Below are positions 15,371 through 23,384 of a DNA stretch of 64,000 nt, one piece after another. The DNA comes from Pelagibius sp028280305. GTDB lineage: Bacteria; Pseudomonadota; Alphaproteobacteria; Kiloniellales; Kiloniellaceae. A program made the translations under genes and the position numbers. Under the pieces are notes generated by a model. It worked only from the letters and a program-made list of their open reading frames with translations, did no database searches and was not told where the DNA came from. The stretch lies in assembly GCF_965233615.1 (NCBI RefSeq), contig NZ_OZ247495.1; one strand, given 5' to 3'. How positions within the stretch are numbered: position 1 is the first letter of the stretch; every line of letters starts with the position of its first letter.

Positions 15371-16375
15371 TCAGCTCAGCGCCTTGGCCAGGAATGGCAG
15401 GCTGCGGTCCATCCGATAGTCGACGGAGGAGTGGTTGTCGGGAAACTCCTCATAGACATGGTCGACGCCGGCGGCCTCCAGCTTGCGGTGCAGACGGCGG
15501 GCGCCGTAAACCAGTTCGTACTGATCGATATCGCCGCAGTCGATCCACAGCGCCTTCAGCTTTTTCAGATTGTCCGTCTTGTCATCGGCCATGTTGACCG
15601 GGTCCCAGAGACGCCAGTTCTGCCAGCGCTCTTCGATGAGCTCACAGGTCTCCGCATCGACCGGCAGACGGATGCCGCAAAAGGCGCTGGGGTCGGGGTC
15701 GTAGGTCGCGCACATCGCGAGCGACATCAGCAGGTGAACATCGCCGCCTTTCCATTTCGGTCCGGCTTCGAAGTCGGTGATGAACTTTTCGATCGATCCC
15801 TTCTTGGCCAGGGTACGCAGCAAGGCCGGCATGTCGCGCAGATAGCAGAGCTCAAAGCCCATGTCCCCGGAATGGCAGGCTGCCGCCGCCCAGCAGTCCG
15901 GGCGGCGAAAAGCATGGACGATGGAGCCGTAGCCGCCGGAAGACTTTCCGAAGATGCCGCGTTTCCCATCGCCGCCGCAGCCGAAGCGCTGCTCGATCAG
16001 GGGCACGACTTCGTCGATCAGAACGTCTTCCCAGGGCCCCATGGCAGCCGAGTTGATGTACTGGTTCCCGCCGAGCCGCGTAAAGCAGTCCGGGAAAGCG
16101 ACGACGGCCGGCGGCATCTCGCCGCGACCGATCAGCCGGTCCAGGCGCTCCGGAACGTTTTCGCCGAAGTTTTTCCAGTTCACATGCGCCGGCCCGCCGG
16201 CGGTGAAGCCGACGATGTCGACGAGCAAGGGCAGGTCACTGCCGTCATGCCCATCGGGTACATAGACCACCACGTCCCGTTCGTGCGGGTCGCCCAGCAG
16301 ATTGCCGCGCAGCAGAGCTGAATCGAGGATCAGGTTGTGAAGCTTGCCCCGGGGGGCGGCACGGTCGAGGCGCAT
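15371..16375 (-). CDS. Putative esterase (alpha/beta hydrolase, esterase D-like)
   Basis: 334 residues, cytoplasmic (no signal peptide). The nucleophile elbow is GKSSGGYG (GxSxGG type), preceded by the oxyanion region around VDIVGFTAGGP; an acidic residue in WIDCGDIDQYEL and the late His in FPDNHSSVDYR complete the likely Ser-Asp-His triad. This matches COG0627/COG2382-type esterases acting on small acyl esters. Divergent from the hydroxylase-like gene starting at 16545, with a 169-base gap. Substrate unknown. Confidence 0.85.
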   Translation of the reverse strand: MRLDRAAPRGKLHNLILDSALLRGNLLGDPHERDVVVYVPDGHDGSDLPLLVDIVGFTAGGPAHVNWKNFGENVPERLDRLIGRGEMPPAVVAFPDCFTRLGGNQYINSAAMGPWEDVLIDEVVPLIEQRFGCGGDGKRGIFGKSSGGYGSIVHAFRRPDCWAAAACHSGDMGFELCYLRDMPALLRTLAKKGSIEKFITDFEAGPKWKGGDVHLLMSLAMCATYDPDPSAFCGIRLPVDAETCELIEERWQNWRLWDPVNMADDKTDNLKKLKALWIDCGDIDQYELVYGARRLHRKLEAAGVDHVYEEFPDNHSSVDYRMDRSLPFLAKALS

Positions 16376-16544
16376 GCTGCGATCCTTCTGCTGGTGTGGT
16401 TCTCTGCCGCTTCTGTCTATTGCCTTTGGCCTGTCCGATCAACGTGGCATCCCCTGGCCGGCAAACTGTCGGTTTTCCCGTCTTCCAGATATCGCTAAAC
16501 TAAGAGGCTGGGATGACCGGCAGAACTGGAGGAGAGCGGCGGAA

Positions 16545-17705
16545 ATGCAGGCGATTACGGCGATTGCGAGTGATGATGAGGGTTTGGCCCTGCGGTGGCA
16601 GAATGGCACGGAGAGCCATTTTTCCTGGCTCTGGTTGCGAGACCATGACCAGGGGCCGGAGAGCCTGGATCCGTCAACGCTGCAGCGGCGCGTCGATACC
16701 TTCGCCCTTGATGAAACGCTCCGTGGCTCCGACTGTGCGATCCTGGAAGAAGGCCGGGCGCTCGCCGTCACCTGGCCGGAGAACGGTCTTTGCAGCCGCT
16801 ATTCGGCGGACTTTCTGGCCGCCATGGCCGGCATCGCTGCGGGAGACTGGGACACCCTGGCGGGAATGCCGCAGCGCATCTGGTCGGGCCGTTCACCGCT
16901 GAAACTGCAGGACCCGGTACCCTACGACGACATTCTCAGCGGCGCGGCCTCCGGTGGGCAGGAAGGCTTGCGGGCCTGCTTTGAGCGTTTGCAGCGCGAC
17001 GGCTTTGCGGTGATCGAGGGTGTACCGACCGACGAGGCGACGGCGCGCGAACTGTTCAACCGATTCGGCTACATCCGCGAGACCATCTTCGGCGGAGTCT
17101 GGGGCGTCTCTGCCGATATCACCGACTATGAAGACAGCGCCTATTCGACCGAATACCTGGAACCGCATACCGACGCCACCTACAGCCACGATGCGCCGGG
17201 GCTGCAGTGTTTTCTCTGCCTGGAGTTCGATGGGGAAGGGGGCGAGTCCATCCTTGTCGACGGTTTCGCGATCGCCGAGCAGATGCGCGCGGAAGAGCCG
17301 GAACTGTTTCGGGTATTGAGCGAAGTGCCGGTGCCCGGACGCTACATCGATACCCGTCAGCATCTGCGCGCGGAGCGCCCCGCCATCCGCCTGGACGGGC
17401 AAGGGCGCCTGCTGCAGGTCAGTTTCAACAACTACGACCGTGCGCCCTTCTGGCTCGGCGCCGACCGCATGAAGGCCTTCTATCGGGCCTACAAGTCTTT
17501 CCATGACCGGATCGTTGAGCGGGACAACTGGCTTACCGTGCCGCTGCGGCCCGGCATGGCGCTTATCTTCGACAACTGGCGCCTTTTGCATGGCCGCATG
17601 GCCTATTCCGGCAAGCGCACCTTCTGCGGTTGCTACCATAACCACGAAGACTTTGAATCCGCCCTGCGCAATCTTGGTTGGAGTAAGGGGCCGGCAAAAA
17701 GCTAA
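16545..17705 (+). CDS. Gamma-butyrobetaine-hydroxylase-like 2-oxoglutarate dioxygenase
   Basis: 386 residues from the ATG at 16545, set by a GGAGGAG box at 16528-16534; the frame is open upstream. An N-terminal DUF971/GBBH-like domain (residues 5-95) precedes a TauD/TfdA jelly roll. Iron ligands are His208 and Asp210 (EPHTDATY) and His349 (LLHGRMAYSGKR); Arg358 should bind 2-oxoglutarate. BBOX-type enzymes hydroxylate gamma-butyrobetaine to carnitine. The cysteines that hold zinc in the N-terminal domain (RDNCxCxxC) are replaced by RDHDQGPES, so a different substrate is possible. Followed by amine-related transport and dehydrogenase genes, likely one pathway. Confidence 0.85.
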   Translation: MQAITAIASDDEGLALRWQNGTESHFSWLWLRDHDQGPESLDPSTLQRRVDTFALDETLRGSDCAILEEGRALAVTWPENGLCSRYSADFLAAMAGIAAGDWDTLAGMPQRIWSGRSPLKLQDPVPYDDILSGAASGGQEGLRACFERLQRDGFAVIEGVPTDEATARELFNRFGYIRETIFGGVWGVSADITDYEDSAYSTEYLEPHTDATYSHDAPGLQCFLCLEFDGEGGESILVDGFAIAEQMRAEEPELFRVLSEVPVPGRYIDTRQHLRAERPAIRLDGQGRLLQVSFNNYDRAPFWLGADRMKAFYRAYKSFHDRIVERDNWLTVPLRPGMALIFDNWRLLHGRMAYSGKRTFCGCYHNHEDFESALRNLGWSKGPAKS

Positions 17706-17737
17706 AAACAAATCAAAACGAACAGGGAGTATCAAAA

Positions 17738-18568
17738 ATGAAAAACATCTTTGCTTTGGGATCCGCGGCCACTCTGGCCTTTGTCATGGCGACACCGGCG
17801 GCGTTTGCCGGGGAGACTCTGGACCGGGTCATGGCGACCAAGACCTTGACCATGTCGTCGGATGCGGAGTATCCGCCGCAGTCGTTCCTCAACGACAATA
17901 ACGAAATGGACGGCTTCGACGTCGACGTCGGCAAGGAAATTGCCAAGCGCATGGGCGTCGAGTTGAAGATCGTAACACCCTCCTGGGACATCATCACAGG
18001 CGGCAGCTGGGGTGGACGCTGGGACATGTCCGTCGGCTCCATGACGCCGACCAAACAGCGCGCCAAGGTACTGAACTTCCCGGCGGTCTACTACTACACA
18101 CCGGCCGCCTTTGCGGTGCATCAGGATTCGAAAATCGCCTCGCTGGACGACCTCAGCGGCAAGACCATAGGCTCCTGCGGCGGCTGCACCTACGATGCCT
18201 ATCTGAACAAGGACCTGGTCATCGATGCCGAGGGTGCACCCGCCTTCGACTATCTGGTCGAAGCCGGTGAGATCAAAACCTACGAAACCGACACCCATGC
18301 TTTCGACGACCTGCGCCTGGGCGACGGTACGCGTCTGGACGCGGCATTCTCGGCCCTGCCGACGATCCAGGCAGCCATTGAAGGGGGCTATCCCCTGAAG
18401 GTGATCGGCAAGCCGGCTTTCTACGAACCGCTGTCGGTGGCCACCGACAAGGGCGATCCGGAATTCGATGCCAAGATCACCGCGATCGTCGACGCGATGA
18501 AAGCAGACGGTACGCTGCAGCAGCTTTCCGAGAAGTGGTACGGGGTTGACCTGACCGCCGTTCAGTAG
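17738..18568 (+). CDS. Polar amino-acid ABC transporter substrate-binding protein
   Basis: 276 residues with a cleaved signal peptide (MKNIFALGSAATLAFVMATP, cut near AFA-GE). The SBP_bac_3 fold is shown by SSDAEYPPQSFLNDNNEMDG, FDVDVGKEIAKRMGV and WDIITGGSWGGRWDMSVGSM. An unusual feature is a cysteine pair in GSCGGCTYDAY, which could form a disulfide in the binding lobe. Binds a small amino-acid-like ligand in the periplasm; with neighbours of betaine/amine type the ligand may be an N-methylated compound. Eleven bases upstream of the permease gene. Confidence 0.88.
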   Translation: MKNIFALGSAATLAFVMATPAAFAGETLDRVMATKTLTMSSDAEYPPQSFLNDNNEMDGFDVDVGKEIAKRMGVELKIVTPSWDIITGGSWGGRWDMSVGSMTPTKQRAKVLNFPAVYYYTPAAFAVHQDSKIASLDDLSGKTIGSCGGCTYDAYLNKDLVIDAEGAPAFDYLVEAGEIKTYETDTHAFDDLRLGDGTRLDAAFSALPTIQAAIEGGYPLKVIGKPAFYEPLSVATDKGDPEFDAKITAIVDAMKADGTLQQLSEKWYGVDLTAVQ

Positions 18569-18579
18569 CGGAGGGTTCG

Positions 18580-19566
18580 ATGCTCGATCTCGCCCGCGGG
18601 AACCCCTGGGTCTCGCGGGCGATCCTCTTCGTTTTTGCCGCTGCGGCGCTGACCGCCATGGGGCTGGGCGGCACCGCCGTGGGCAATCTCTTTTCGCCCC
18701 TGCTCGGTGCCGTCGGCCCGGAGGCGACGCCGGGCCTTGGCCGGCACTTGCTGGTCGGCCTGATGCTGGCCGGCGCCCTTGTCGCCAACCTCGAGATCAT
18801 CCGCTTTTTGCCATTCCGCCTCCAGGTCCTGCTGGTCTGGGCGGAGTTGCTGTTGCTGTTCTACGGCTTCGTGCTGTCCTTCGACCGCGACTTCGGTGTG
18901 ATCTTCGCGGTCGGTCGCTCCGGCGTTTCGAACCTCTATTTCCTGATCACCACCGGCGCCTTCACCACGCTCTACGTTTCCCTGATCGCCATCGCCATCG
19001 CCTGCGTGCTGGCGCTGATCGGCGCGCTCGGCAAGCTTTCGCGCAACGGCGCCTTCTATGCGGTGGCGACGTTCTACATTTCCTTCTTCCGCGGCACACC
19101 GCTGCTGTTGCAGGTGGTTCTGATCTATACCGGTTTTGCCCAGCTGGGCTTTGTAATGGAGGCTGTACCCGCCGGTATCACGGCGCTCGCGCTCTGCTAC
19201 GGCGCCTACATGGCGGAAATCTTCCGGGCCGGCATCGAGGGGGTGCCGTCGGGCCAGCGCGAAGCCGCCAAAGCTCTGGCTCTGCCGTCGGATCTGATTT
19301 TCCGCAAGATCGTATTTCCCCAGGCCATGCGGCTGATCGTGCCGCCGACCGGCAACCAGTTCATTGCCATGCTGAAGGACTCCTCCCTGGTTTCCATCGT
19401 CGGCGTCTGGGAGCTGACCAAGACCGCCCAGGTGCTGGGCAAGCGGGATTTCCAGGTCTTCGAATTCCTCATTGCCGCGGCGGTGATCTATTGGGTGATG
19501 TCGGTTGTCTTCGAGGTGATTCAGGCGCGCATTGAAGGTTACTATGGCAAAGGCAATACCCGCTAA
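18580..19566 (+). CDS. Polar amino-acid ABC transporter permease (HisM/GlnP family)
   Basis: 328 residues, longer than usual because of about 110 extra N-terminal residues with two or three hydrophobic segments. The core permease domain starts near TTLYVSLIAIAIACVL and has the His/Glu/Gln family segment YISFFRGTPLLLQVVLIYTG; the EAA loop contact with the ATPase is seen in EGVPSGQREAAKALALPSDL. No ATPase gene lies next to it, so it must borrow one or the ATPase is elsewhere. Co-transcribed with the binding protein and probably with the flavoprotein 27 bases later. Confidence 0.88.
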   Translation: MLDLARGNPWVSRAILFVFAAAALTAMGLGGTAVGNLFSPLLGAVGPEATPGLGRHLLVGLMLAGALVANLEIIRFLPFRLQVLLVWAELLLLFYGFVLSFDRDFGVIFAVGRSGVSNLYFLITTGAFTTLYVSLIAIAIACVLALIGALGKLSRNGAFYAVATFYISFFRGTPLLLQVVLIYTGFAQLGFVMEAVPAGITALALCYGAYMAEIFRAGIEGVPSGQREAAKALALPSDLIFRKIVFPQAMRLIVPPTGNQFIAMLKDSSLVSIVGVWELTKTAQVLGKRDFQVFEFLIAAAVIYWVMSVVFEVIQARIEGYYGKGNTR

Positions 19567-19592
19567 CCGCCGGACGGACTTTTAGGAACCCT

Positions 19593-21668
19593 ATGCGCGA
19601 CCCCCGTTACGACATTCTTTTCGAGCCCGTGCAGATCGGGCCGGTGACCGCCCGCAACCGCTTCTATCAGGTGCCGCATTGCGCCGGCATGGGCTATCGC
19701 TATCCCAGCTCCAACGCCGCAATGCGCGGTGTGAAGGCCGAAGGCGGCTGGGCGGTGGTCTGCACGGAGGAGACGGAGATTCATGCCTCCGCAGAGATCA
19801 GCCCCTATGTCGAAAACCGCATCTGGGACGACCAGGATCTGCCGCATCTGATCGCGCTGACCGAAGCGGTGCATGCCCAAGGCGGTCTGGCGGGCATAGA
19901 GCTGGTTCACAACGGTCTGCACAGCCCCAACCACTACAGCCGCGAGGTGCCCATGGGGCCGTCCCACCGGCCCGTCGATTCCGGCGATCCGTTGCAAGCC
20001 CGGGCGATGGACAAGACCGACATCGCGAATTTCAGGCGCTGGCACCGCAACGCGGCTTTGCGGGCGCGCGAAGCCGGTTTCGACATCGTCTACGTCTACG
20101 CCGGCCATGACATGTCGCTGCTGCAGCACTTCCTTTCGCGTCGCCACAACGACCGCTGCGACGAATACGGCGGCAGTCTGGAAAACCGGCTTCGCCTGAT
20201 CAAAGAGATCCTGATCGACACCAAGGAGGCCGTCGGTGATCGTTGCGGCGTCGCTTTTCGTTTTGCCGTCGACGAACTGCTGGGCGAAGAGGGCATTACC
20301 GCCGGGGGCGAGGGGCATGACGCCGTTGCCATGTTGGCCGAACTGCCGGACCTCTGGGATGTGAATGTCTCCGACTGGGAGAACGACAGCCAGACCGCCC
20401 GCTTCGCGGAGGAGGGTTACCAGGAAAGCTACACCCGTTTCGTGAAGTCCCTGACCAGCAAGCCGGTGGTCGGGGTCGGCCGTTACACCTCGCCCGATGC
20501 CATGGTGCGCGTGGTGAAACAGGGCATTCTCGACATGATCGGCGCGGCGCGGCCCTCCATCGCCGACCCTTTCCTGCCGAAGAAGATCGAGGAAGGGCGC
20601 ATCGACGATATCCGTGAGTGCATCGGCTGCAACATCTGCGTGACCGGCGACAACTTCTCGGCGCCGATCCGCTGCACCCAGAACCCGACCATGGGGGAGG
20701 AGTGGCGCCGCGGCTGGCACCCCGAAGTGATTCCCGAGATCAAAGAGCGCGACAGGGTGCTGATCGTCGGCGGCGGTCCCGCTGGGCTGGAGGCGGCGCG
20801 GGCCTGCGGCCAGCGCGGGCTGGAGGTGGTGTTGGCCGAGGCGGAGGAGGTTTGGGGCGGCCGCGTGACGCGTGAGTCCAGGCTGCCGGGTCTGGCGTCC
20901 TGGGGCCGGGTGCGGGACTGGCGCCTTGGGCAGCTGCACAAGCTGGCCAACGTGGAAATGTATCTGGCAAGCGCCCTCGGCGCCGAAGACATCCTCAGCT
21001 ACGGCATACCCCATGTTGTGCTGGCGACCGGCGCCGCCTGGCGCCGCGACGGCATCGGGCGCAGCGGGCATGCGGCGATCCCGGGGCTGGCGGCCGGGCC
21101 GCTGCTGACCCCGGATGACGTGATGGCCGAGGGTTTTGACCCTCAAGGCCTGCCGGACGGCCCGGTAGTGGTTTATGACGACGACGGCTACGTCATGGGC
21201 GGCCTGATGGCGGAAGTTCTCGCCAGGGCGGGCCGCAAGGTGACACTGGTGACGCCGGCGCCTCTGGTTTCCGCCTGGACCCAGCACGCCCTGGATCAAC
21301 CGCGCATCCACTGCCGGCTGGTGGAGAACGGCGTGACCATCAAGCTCAACACAATTCTCACCGAGCGCAGCGCCGAGGGTGTCTATCTGGCCTGCAGCTA
21401 TACCGATGCCGAAGAGGAGCTGGACTGCGCCACCTTGGTTTCGGTTACATCCCGCCTGCCGAACGACGGGCTCTACCTTGATCTGAACGATCGCGAGGCG
21501 GAGCGGGCCGGGGCCGGGATCCGAACACTGAAGTCCATTGGCGACTGCCGTGGCCCCGGCACCATCGCCGCCGCCGTCTTCGCCGGTCACCGCTATGCGC
21601 GGGAGTTCGGCGCGGTCATCGACCCCGACGTGACGCCCTTCCGGCGGGAAGCGATAGAGGTGGCTTAA
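19593..21668 (+). CDS. Trimethylamine/dimethylamine dehydrogenase-type flavoprotein
   Basis: 691 residues in the trimethylamine dehydrogenase layout: an FMN TIM barrel (1-340), a [4Fe-4S] site and an ADP-binding domain (385-691). Cys30 in NRFYQVPHC corresponds to the cysteine that covalently holds 6-S-cysteinyl-FMN. Tyr and His of YVYAGHDMSLLQ fit the active-site pair. Cluster cysteines are 343, 346, 349 and 361 (CIGCNIC then RC), followed by GEEWRRGWHPE. The second nucleotide motif is VLIVGGGPAGLEAARA. Likely oxidises a secondary or tertiary amine, with release of aldehyde; histamine or dimethylamine types cannot be told apart. The transporter and dioxygenase upstream suggest uptake and breakdown of a betaine-like compound. 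Confidence 0.88.
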   Translation: MRDPRYDILFEPVQIGPVTARNRFYQVPHCAGMGYRYPSSNAAMRGVKAEGGWAVVCTEETEIHASAEISPYVENRIWDDQDLPHLIALTEAVHAQGGLAGIELVHNGLHSPNHYSREVPMGPSHRPVDSGDPLQARAMDKTDIANFRRWHRNAALRAREAGFDIVYVYAGHDMSLLQHFLSRRHNDRCDEYGGSLENRLRLIKEILIDTKEAVGDRCGVAFRFAVDELLGEEGITAGGEGHDAVAMLAELPDLWDVNVSDWENDSQTARFAEEGYQESYTRFVKSLTSKPVVGVGRYTSPDAMVRVVKQGILDMIGAARPSIADPFLPKKIEEGRIDDIRECIGCNICVTGDNFSAPIRCTQNPTMGEEWRRGWHPEVIPEIKERDRVLIVGGGPAGLEAARACGQRGLEVVLAEAEEVWGGRVTRESRLPGLASWGRVRDWRLGQLHKLANVEMYLASALGAEDILSYGIPHVVLATGAAWRRDGIGRSGHAAIPGLAAGPLLTPDDVMAEGFDPQGLPDGPVVVYDDDGYVMGGLMAEVLARAGRKVTLVTPAPLVSAWTQHALDQPRIHCRLVENGVTIKLNTILTERSAEGVYLACSYTDAEEELDCATLVSVTSRLPNDGLYLDLNDREAERAGAGIRTLKSIGDCRGPGTIAAAVFAGHRYAREFGAVIDPDVTPFRREAIEVA

Positions 21669-21673
21669 CAGAG

Positions 21674-21790
21674 TCCCCCTCACCCTCCCGCTGCGCGGGC
21701 CCCTCCCTCTCCCACCAGGGGAGAGGGTTGTATGACGACTCTTTTTTGGTTCCCCCTCTCCCCTTGTGGGAGAGGGTCGGGGTGAGGGGG
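21674..21790. repeat. Pair of palindromic CCCCTC-type repeats
   Basis: Two units between convergent genes. The first runs from CCCCCTCACCCTCCCG through GGGGAGAGGG (21674-21727); the second from CCCCCTCTCCCC, through GGGAGAGGG, to GGGGTGAGGGGG (21752-21790). The second is closely related to the copy at 1798-1843. Each folds into a strong hairpin on either strand. Confidence 0.75.
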
Positions 21791-21792
21791 CT

Positions 21793-22878
21793 TCAGTTTC
21801 CGAACAGATGCGTACCCAGAATGAACCGCTGCCCCGCCGTTACCGGCATCACGTCGTGCAGCAGGGTGCAGGACCACACGATGGCGGTGCCGGTGGGGAC
21901 GAGATAACCCTGCTGGCTGTATTCGCCGAACCGCAGGCCGCCGCCTTCGAACGCGCCGCCGTTCAGGGCGACCGAAACGGTGAAACGCCGGTGCTGCGTC
22001 TCCTTGGTCGGGTTGTCGCGGTGGGGGCCGAGGCAACCGCCTTCCGCCGCATCGTAGCCGGCGATGCGGTATTCCTCGCGCCTTGAGATCTTGGTCTGAA
22101 AGGCTTTGCGGATCTCGGTGATCACCCGCCGGTTCAGTTTCGTATCGAGGTACTTCTGCAGCGGGACATCGCGGACCACCCGCTGCAAGACCTTGCCGTA
22201 GTCCTTGTTACGGACCATGAAGTCACCGGTTTCCTCCATGAAGCCGCGGCTGTTGAGTCCTTCGGCTTCCCAGACCGGGGCGGGTTCGTGCCAGTAGTCG
22301 ATAAGGTCGGCGCAGTCGCGTTCGCTGAGCACCCGGGGCAGAACCAGAACCGGTGGATGCCCCGCCAGGGGAACGTCAGTGGGATCCGCCGTTGCCGTCT
22401 CCAGGGCGTTCAAAATCTCACCGCCGTGGGAGGCGCCGCCGCCGTCGATCAGTGCGACAAGACGCAGGTTGGTATCCAGCACGAAGGTGGTGACGGAGCC
22501 GCTTGCGTCTGCGGTTTCCAGCCCGTAGGCGCGATATGTCTCGGCCTTGCTGTCGGAGAGCAGCGGATACGGCAGGTCTTCTGTGTCGCCCAGAACCTTG
22601 TTGTCAGCAGGACTGCGTCTGGTGATTGCCAGCACCACGACATCGTCGATCGAAGCGTCGACTAGGATGGTCGAGAGGCCACGTACCTCTGCCGCAAAAG
22701 AAGGTGCCGTCTCGTTACGTTCAAAGACCAAAATCAGCGGCTTGCCGGCCAGATGGTCGGACAAGGGATGCACCGGATCGCCGTCCTGGTCCGGCAGGGC
22801 AAAAGGCCGGATACGATCGCCGGCCTCCAGCCGTTCCGGACTCTGAAAGGGTTTTAGATCTTTGCCGCCCGAGGCCAT
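21793..22878 (-). CDS. Peroxiredoxin-like domain fused to 2OG-Fe(II) oxygenase
   Basis: 361 residues from the ATG at 22878, which has a GAGGTGGGGG box just before it; upstream in-frame ATGs at 22884, 22902 and 22929 are alternatives. Residues 10-150 look like an AhpC/TSA thioredoxin fold (DRIRPFALPDQDGDPVHPLS), but the expected T-x-x-C is NETAPSFAAE, lacking the peroxidatic cysteine. Residues 185-361 form a prolyl-4-hydroxylase-type dioxygenase: His and Asp in GPHRDNPT, the distal His in TLLHDVMPV, and Arg in GQRFILGTHLF. Probably hydroxylates a protein or small molecule; the front domain may be structural. Converges with the flavoprotein gene; RidA gene upstream. Confidence 0.85.
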   Translation of the reverse strand: MASGGKDLKPFQSPERLEAGDRIRPFALPDQDGDPVHPLSDHLAGKPLILVFERNETAPSFAAEVRGLSTILVDASIDDVVVLAITRRSPADNKVLGDTEDLPYPLLSDSKAETYRAYGLETADASGSVTTFVLDTNLRLVALIDGGGASHGGEILNALETATADPTDVPLAGHPPVLVLPRVLSERDCADLIDYWHEPAPVWEAEGLNSRGFMEETGDFMVRNKDYGKVLQRVVRDVPLQKYLDTKLNRRVITEIRKAFQTKISRREEYRIAGYDAAEGGCLGPHRDNPTKETQHRRFTVSVALNGGAFEGGGLRFGEYSQQGYLVPTGTAIVWSCTLLHDVMPVTAGQRFILGTHLFGN

Positions 22879-22938
22879 GTGCATCCCCCACCTCTGGGGC
22901 ATCCTTGCGCGGCCGGACGTTTTTGCCAAGCGATCTGT

Positions 22939-23337
22939 TTAGGCGGTCTTTGGTTCGAGGGCTGTCACTCTGACTTCGACGAGAGCGCCTTCGACGGCCA
23001 ACTCGGCAACACCGATGGCGGTCCAGGCGGGATAGGGTTCGACAGCGTAGCGCGCCCTGACCTTCCGAAAGAGCGTCAGGTGTTTGCGCAGGCCGACGTG
23101 ATAGCTCGTCATCTCGACAACATGGGTGAAGTCGAGACCGGCCTCCGCCAGAACCAGGGTGACGGTTTCAAAGGCCTGTTCGAACTGCTTTTGCGGATCC
23201 GGCGAAAGACTGCCGTCCGGCGCTACGCCGGTGAAGCCGGACAGAAAGAGGATATTGTCTGCGGCAAAGGCCGGGGAGAAACGCCAGTCGTCATAGTAGT
23301 TTTGAAGGACCGGCGGCGTGATCGATTTACGGCGCAT
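22939..23337 (-). CDS. RidA/YjgF family protein
   Basis: 132 residues, usual length. It has AADNILFLSGFTGVAPDGSL, the central KQFEQAFETVTLVLAEAGLD helix and the C-terminal VEVRVTALEP with the arginine that RidA enzymes use to hold the imine/enamine acid. RidA hydrolyses reactive 2-aminoacrylate and related imines from amino-acid metabolism. As the first residues (PPVLQNYYDDW) differ from archetypal RidA, it belongs to a divergent subgroup whose substrate is unknown. Same strand as, and 60 bases ahead of, the fusion gene. Confidence 0.9.
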   Translation of the reverse strand: MRRKSITPPVLQNYYDDWRFSPAFAADNILFLSGFTGVAPDGSLSPDPQKQFEQAFETVTLVLAEAGLDFTHVVEMTSYHVGLRKHLTLFRKVRARYAVEPYPAWTAIGVAELAVEGALVEVRVTALEPKTA

Positions 23338-23384
23338 GGGTGCTGTCTAGCACCCGAACTTCAGCCTGCCCAGCCCCCCGGCCT

